From assembly GCA_934095965.1 (NCBI GenBank), contig CAKOKR010000027.1, positions 1 to 16,807 of the forward strand: DNA of 16,807 nucleotides, read 5' to 3'. The notes under the pieces were generated by a model. It searched no databases, was not told the origin of the DNA, and worked only from the letters and a program-made list of their open reading frames with translations. Position 1 is the stretch's first letter, and the number at the start of each line of letters is the position of its first letter. A program made the translations under genes and the position numbers. The stretch is from an uncultured Bacilli bacterium. Its GTDB lineage: Bacteria > Bacillota_I > Bacilli_A > RF39 > UBA660. Shown piece after piece: positions 14,201-16,807 of the stretch.

Positions 14201-14833
14201 TTATTCTTTATAGTTAATAGCTTTTAATTTATAATTTCTTAATACTTCTGTATTGATGTTTTTTTGCAGTATATCATTTTTATTCAATATAAAGATTTTA
14301 TCTATACAATTTATAAAAATTTTATCAAATGGTATTTTAACATTTTGTAAATTGTCTATTACTTCTTGGATATCACAGATATTCAATGTCGAATTTCCAG
14401 TAAAAACATATAAATCATTTTCATTATATATTTTATAATGATCATAAAACAATTTGCTTTTTTCGATAATTCTATTTTTTATATTTTTGATAGTTGTACT
14501 TGTACTTATTAAACCTTTATATGGAGAGATATAGTTGAAGTTATCAATTTGACCAATACTTCCATTAAATGATTTATATTTTTTATTGATTAAACTTTTT
14601 AATTCATCTAATTTGTAACCCTTATTAAAAAGATTATTTGTAATTGCATCTGTCATACACTCAGCATTTGATGAACTACGAGTTACTTCTATGCCTATGC
14701 TATTTAAATCATCTTGTATATCAGGTGATTCTTTACCTATTGTTTTAGCTGATATTAATTTTTTATTATATATATCAATTAATGAAATTTTTGCATATGC
14801 TTCATAATATTCTTTGGTACATATTCTTAGCAT
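14201..14833 (-). CDS. Uncharacterised protein, possibly PD-(D/E)xK nuclease-like
   Basis: A 210-residue protein of no family I can name. Start at ATG 14833 with GAGGTGAT (14845-14838); an extension to 14875 overlaps its promoter. The N-terminal half holds KESPDIQDDLNSIGIEVTRSSS (34-55). The spacing of Pro-Asp (37-38) to a hydrophobic strand ending Glu49-Val-Thr51 recalls the PD-(D/E)xK nuclease core, though with Thr where Lys is usual. The C-terminal half has LYVFTGNSTLNICDI (141-155) and FDKIFINCIDKIFILNKND (169-187), strand-like segments typical of such small nuclease-like proteins. It has its own promoter and terminator inside the element, as cargo genes often do, and is intact while its neighbours on the strand are broken. 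The nuclease idea is a weak inference. Confidence 0.65.
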   Translation of the reverse strand: MLRICTKEYYEAYAKISLIDIYNKKLISAKTIGKESPDIQDDLNSIGIEVTRSSSNAECMTDAITNNLFNKGYKLDELKSLINKKYKSFNGSIGQIDNFNYISPYKGLISTSTTIKNIKNRIIEKSKLFYDHYKIYNENDLYVFTGNSTLNICDIQEVIDNLQNVKIPFDKIFINCIDKIFILNKNDILQKNINTEVLRNYKLKAINYKE

Positions 14834-14852
14834 AAGTATCACCTCAACATCT

Positions 14853-14861
14853 ATTATACCA
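14853..14861 (-). promoter_or_regulatory. Extended -10 promoter of the 14201-14833 gene
   Basis: On the minus strand TGGTATAAT, a perfect -10 with the TGn extension. Only a weak -35 (CACAAA) is present 17 bases upstream. The transcript leader would be short and carry GAGGTGAT. Confidence 0.62.
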
Positions 14862-14929
14862 CCATAATTAGTCATTTTGTGACTTATCTCACTAGGTCTA
14901 AATTGTGAGTTAGGAAAATTCCTAAAACC

Positions 14930-15874
14930 TTAATATTCTAAATTAAATGGTTCAACAAATTTGGCTTTATAATTTCTAGAGGTAGCAGTTCTATTTAATT
15001 CAATAAAAATACCTTCTTGCTCTAATTTTTTAATATTACTATTTAATAATCTGCCAAAACGAGAAGGAGTAATTAATAAATTTAGTTCCGCTACCATTTC
15101 AGCAGGAGTAAATATAATTTCTTTCTTTTTTATTACATATCTCATAAAAAGAGATAAATTAAAATCTAATTCATTATTATCTTCACTTACTACCTTAAAT
15201 ATTAATTTATCATTTTTAATTAAATTAATATTCTGTTCTTCAAAATCTCTATTAACTATTTTTAAAGTATAAGTATTATCTTTATTAATGATTAATGTTA
15301 ATATACCATTCATATTACCATCAATACCTGTACTACCTAATGTTTTAGCTTCTTTATTTAAATGATGTATTAGAAGAAATGTAAGATTATATTTTTTAGC
15401 AAGTTCTCTATATTTATCAAATATATTCTTCATAACATCACTATAATTATTTATATCAGTTTCATATCCATAATCTATACCACACATAATATCTATAATT
15501 ACAAATCTCCCATTATAAGTTTCTGAGAATTCTTTTAAATCTAATAATAGATCATCTTTAATACATAATTTATGTTGTTCATCTTTTTGCACAAAGAAGA
15601 ATGAATTAGGTTTAAAAGTATATCCTGTTATTTCTAATCTTTCTTTAAGTTGTAATTCAGATATTTCTGTGCTAACATATAAAACAGATGTGGGATTAGT
15701 ATTAAATCCTAAGAATTGTTTATTATTTACCAAAGAGTTGTCAAGCTATAATGCTAAAAATGACTTACCAACTTTTGGTTCTGCAACTAAGCGATATAAT
15801 CCATTTGCCTTCATTATTCCATCAATAATGTTGTCTTTTTTTATGTTTATATTTAATTCTTCTATAGGTTTCAT
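14930..15874 (-). pseudogene. RepA-like (AAA_25) replicative helicase with one in-frame TAG
   Basis: A RecA-fold hexameric helicase of the RepA/AAA_25 type used by plasmids and integrative elements for their own replication. Read through one stop it would be 314 residues. Walker A is AEPKVGKS (31-38), followed by FLAL and then TAG (15748-15746) in place of what is normally Gln (CAG to TAG is one change), then LDNSLVNNKQFLGF in the same frame. Later motifs are intact: VLYVSTEIS, Walker B RFVIIDIMCG, and LLIHHLNKEAKTLGSTGIDG, the helicase motif 3-like segment. A winged-helix tail follows (FTPAEMVAELNLLITPSRFGRLL). The start at 15874 directly abuts the stop of the gene before it, with GGGGAAA as ribosome site. 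The first 42 residues alone cannot work, and a restart at TTG 15733 would lack Walker A. Confidence 0.88.
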
Positions 15875-16111
15875 TTATTTCCCCAGTTCTGCCATATCTT
15901 TAAGGTAAAAAACATTAATATTTAGTTTATTAACTACTTCACACATTGGTATTAAATTACATGGTAGTTTATAACCTTGATCAGTAAGATCTGTTATTAT
16001 TTCTTTTCTAATTTTTAGTGCTGAATTTCTACCAAGGGTAGCTAGTTTCATTAAATCTTGTAGAGTACACCATTGTTTAGATAACAATTCTAATGTTTTA
16101 ACTGCAGTCAT
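15875..16111 (-). CDS. DUF3173-like small DNA-binding protein, excisionase candidate
   Basis: A 78-residue protein. Seen: CTLQDLMKLATLGRNSALKIRKEI (15-38), a helix-turn-helix-like segment, then GYKLPCNLIPMCEVVNKLNI (46-65), a pattern like DUF3173 proteins in which a winged-helix or MerR-like module is followed by a conserved P..xV. Small proteins of this type accompany tyrosine integrases and are thought to act as excisionases or operon regulators. Start at ATG 16111 with TAGGAGG; its stop TAA touches the ATG of the helicase gene, so the two are translationally coupled. The reading frame is intact even though the helicase, relaxase and integrase are broken. The family call is moderate and the excisionase role inferred. 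Confidence 0.6.
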   Translation of the reverse strand: MTAVKTLELLSKQWCTLQDLMKLATLGRNSALKIRKEIITDLTDQGYKLPCNLIPMCEVVNKLNINVFYLKDMAELGK

Positions 16112-16123
16112 ATATCAAACCTC

Positions 16124-16345
16124 CTATCTGCTTTTCATTATTCTTTCATTCATTTTATATAATACACTTATTAATTCTTCTCTTGAATTATCTTCGATAT
16201 CTTCATTAAGACCATATTCTACTTTAACATCTTCGCAATCTATGTTTTCTATAACTCTTAATCCACATAAGTGATTATGAACTAATTCAACAATATCATT
16301 AGTGTCCATAGAAGGCAATATAGAATCTAATACTTCTTTATTCAT
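16124..16345 (-). CDS. Small acidic hypothetical protein of the element
   Basis: A 73-residue acidic, probably helical protein (MNKEVLDSILPSMDTNDIVELV at the start, then CEDVKVEYGLNEDIEDNSREELISVL) that I do not recognise. It begins at ATG 16345 with a perfect AAAGGAGG and ends 12 bases before the start of the DUF3173-like gene, whose ribosome site overlaps its TAG stop. It is the first full-length gene of the element's minus-strand operon and follows a structured leader RNA. Its ATG overlaps the stop of a 27-codon upstream reading frame (ATGA). No membrane segment or catalytic motif is visible. Confidence 0.65.
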   Translation of the reverse strand: MNKEVLDSILPSMDTNDIVELVHNHLCGLRVIENIDCEDVKVEYGLNEDIEDNSREELISVLYKMNERIMKSR

Positions 16346-16425
16346 ATGTTTCCTCCTTTCTCTCTAAAAAAATGGTAGAGTTTCCCCTGGGCTAAGCCCA
16401 CTTGTTGAAATTCTAGTTTTTTCAT
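16342..16425 (-). CDS. Possible 27-residue leader peptide
   Basis: An open frame in the leader of the element's operon: it starts at ATG 16425 just after GGGAG, reads MKKLEFQQVGLAQGKLYHFF and a few more residues, and stops at TGA 16344-16342, overlapping the next ATG by ATGA. The overlap and the small ribosome site suggest coupled translation. The spacing between GGGAG and ATG is only two bases, which is tight, so translation is uncertain. Its start region lies in an RNA arm that can pair in two different ways. Confidence 0.4.
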   Translation of the reverse strand: MKKLEFQQVGLAQGKLYHFFREKGGNI

Positions 16426-16490
16426 AACTCCCGTGCCAATAGGGTTATAATTTCTGCCTTGCCTTTTTTGAGTTACGGCATATCGGCGAT
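16362..16490 (-). ncRNA. Structured 5' leader RNA of the element operon
   Basis: This stretch is richer in GC than its surroundings and can fold in competing ways on the minus strand. Pairing A: CGTAACTC (16477-16470) with GAGTTATG (16430-16423), 8 bp. Pairing B: ATAACCC (16448-16442) with GGGAGTTAT (16432-16424), 7 bp with one bulged A. Both claim the GGGAG site and ATG of the small leader frame, so only one can form at a time. Downstream are TGGGC-TTA-GCCCA (16400-16388) and CTCTA/TAGAG (16380-16376 with 16366-16362), the latter with a T run. It looks like a regulatory leader; I do not recognise a named RNA family. Confidence 0.5.
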
Positions 16491-16522
16491 TTCTAAAACT
16501 TACAAATTTTCAAAGAACTTAG

Positions 16523-16664
16523 TAGTTCCAATTTGTCAATTATATATTTAAAATAAAAGTTCTAAATTAGAAATATGATTATAAAATACCATTCTAGTTC
16601 CATAACATCAATATTAAAATAATAAAAAATTGACAAAATGGAATTTTTGTGTTTCAAAATGGAA
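16523..16664. promoter_or_regulatory. Control region with repeated TGGAA operator-like motif
   Basis: Between the divergent operon and xre: CAAAATGGAA occurs twice on the plus strand (16634-16643 and 16655-16664), exactly 21 bases or two helical turns apart. TAGTTCCA, its inverted relative, occurs at 16523-16530 and 16595-16602. A 13-base palindrome TTCTAA-A-TTAGAA lies at 16560-16572. These are candidate binding sites for the adjacent XRE repressor. A minus-strand TATAAT (16544-16539) with a weak -35 may drive the leader. Confidence 0.5.
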
Positions 16665-16670
16665 AATGTA

Positions 16671-16679
16671 TGTTATAAT
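16671..16679 (+). promoter_or_regulatory. Extended -10 promoter of xre
   Basis: TGTTATAAT, a TGn extension with perfect TATAAT. No good -35 at 17 bases; TTGACA at 16630-16635 is too far (38 bases). It sits just after the second CAAAATGGAA repeat, so a protein bound there would block it. Confidence 0.62.
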
Positions 16680-16709
16680 GGTATCAAGAAGATATTAGGA
16701 GGTATACTT

Positions 16710-16807
16710 GTGGAGAATCGTAGAAAAAGCGATGTAGCAATAGGTAAGAATATGGCTGATATGCGTAGTAAGTTTAGTTTAACACAAAAAGAAATCGCTC
16801 AAGTAGT
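16710..16807 (+). CDS. XRE-family (Cro/cI-like) repressor, N-terminal part
   Basis: The first 32 codons of a helix-turn-helix regulator, cut off by the window end. It starts at GTG 16710 with a perfect AGGAGG (16697-16702) seven bases upstream. After MENRRKSD, the residues VAIGKNMADMRSKFSLTQKEIAQVV match the opening of an XRE domain: helix 1 with IGxxIxxxRxxxxLTQxExA and the start of the recognition helix pair. Such genes sit divergent to the lytic or transfer operon of phages and integrative elements and repress it; here it faces the leader and operon on the minus strand across an operator-like region. Effector domain, if any (for example a protease), is not visible. Confidence 0.85.
   Translation, partial: MENRRKSDVAIGKNMADMRSKFSLTQKEIAQV

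Larger units (their letters stand above)
12950..16807. mobile_element. Degraded integrative mobilizable element (partial)
   Basis: Gene order int-mob-cargo-repA-DUF3173-small orf on the minus strand with divergent xre is that of a small ICE/IME module. Int has a 5' truncation, a TGA and a deletion; Mob is cut after ~130 codons; the helicase has a TAG. Attachment sites are not identified: the right end lies beyond the window, and I found no obvious direct repeat on the left. The left end may be at the terminator (12950) or, if the Fic-Qat-HEPN genes are cargo, near 9330-9380. Confidence 0.78.

Noticed and set aside
14910..14925. TTAGGAA/TTCCTAA inverted repeat as a terminator
   Set aside because: The loop is only two bases unless the stem opens, and no T run follows on either strand.
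14930..15733. A shorter helicase starting at TTG 15733
   Set aside because: It has no ribosome site and would lack Walker A; the conserved sequence continues upstream through the TAG to an ATG at 15874.
15740..15755. TAG recoded as an amino acid in this genome or element
   Set aside because: eno and nifJ end at TAG, and the mob remnant shows ordinary decay. One TAG in an already dying element is better explained by mutation.

Overview
The window is AT-rich and uses the standard genetic code: TGG encodes Trp, and TGA, TAG and TAA all act as stops. Enolase and pyruvate:ferredoxin oxidoreductase indicate a fermentative anaerobe. A FemAB-type bridge-peptide ligase indicates a peptidoglycan wall. 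Strong AGGAGG ribosome sites and T-tract hairpin terminators fit a low-GC Firmicute, perhaps an Erysipelotrichia- or RF39-like gut lineage. The lineage is an inference and no 16S gene is present.

Positions 1-9145 are core chromosome: the 3' end of tuf, a FemAB ligase (minus), a DUF308 membrane protein (plus) divergent from it, eno, nifJ (POR), and recG (minus). Two short intergenic stretches on either side of recG (6990-7093 minus, 9235-9330 plus) each have a sigma-A promoter, two hairpins, a C-rich unpaired linker and an intrinsic terminator. I read them as two small RNAs of similar design.

Positions 9380-12980 hold what looks like an undescribed defence cassette. A Fic protein with a built-in VbhA-like N-terminal region is followed by a QatB-like protein, a QatC-like (QueC-family) protein and a HEPN-like protein. 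The QatB-like gene appears to start at TTG followed directly by a Gly codon, giving an N-terminal Gly-Ser-Ser after Met removal. That is the kind of end that QueC-like defence enzymes are reported to modify with a deazaguanine base. The QatA ATPase and QatD nuclease of classical QatABCD are absent; Fic and a putative HEPN RNase stand in their places.

Positions 12961-16807 are the remains of an integrative mobilizable element, read mostly on the minus strand: divergent xre repressor (plus, cut by the window end), structured leader RNA with a 27-residue leader ORF, a small hypothetical gene, a DUF3173/excisionase-like gene, a RepA-like helicase broken by one TAG, a free-standing unknown gene, and a MobV-like relaxase remnant fused by deletion to a decayed tyrosine integrase. 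The element is probably immobile. The defence cassette lies tail-to-tail with the integrase and may have arrived as its cargo.
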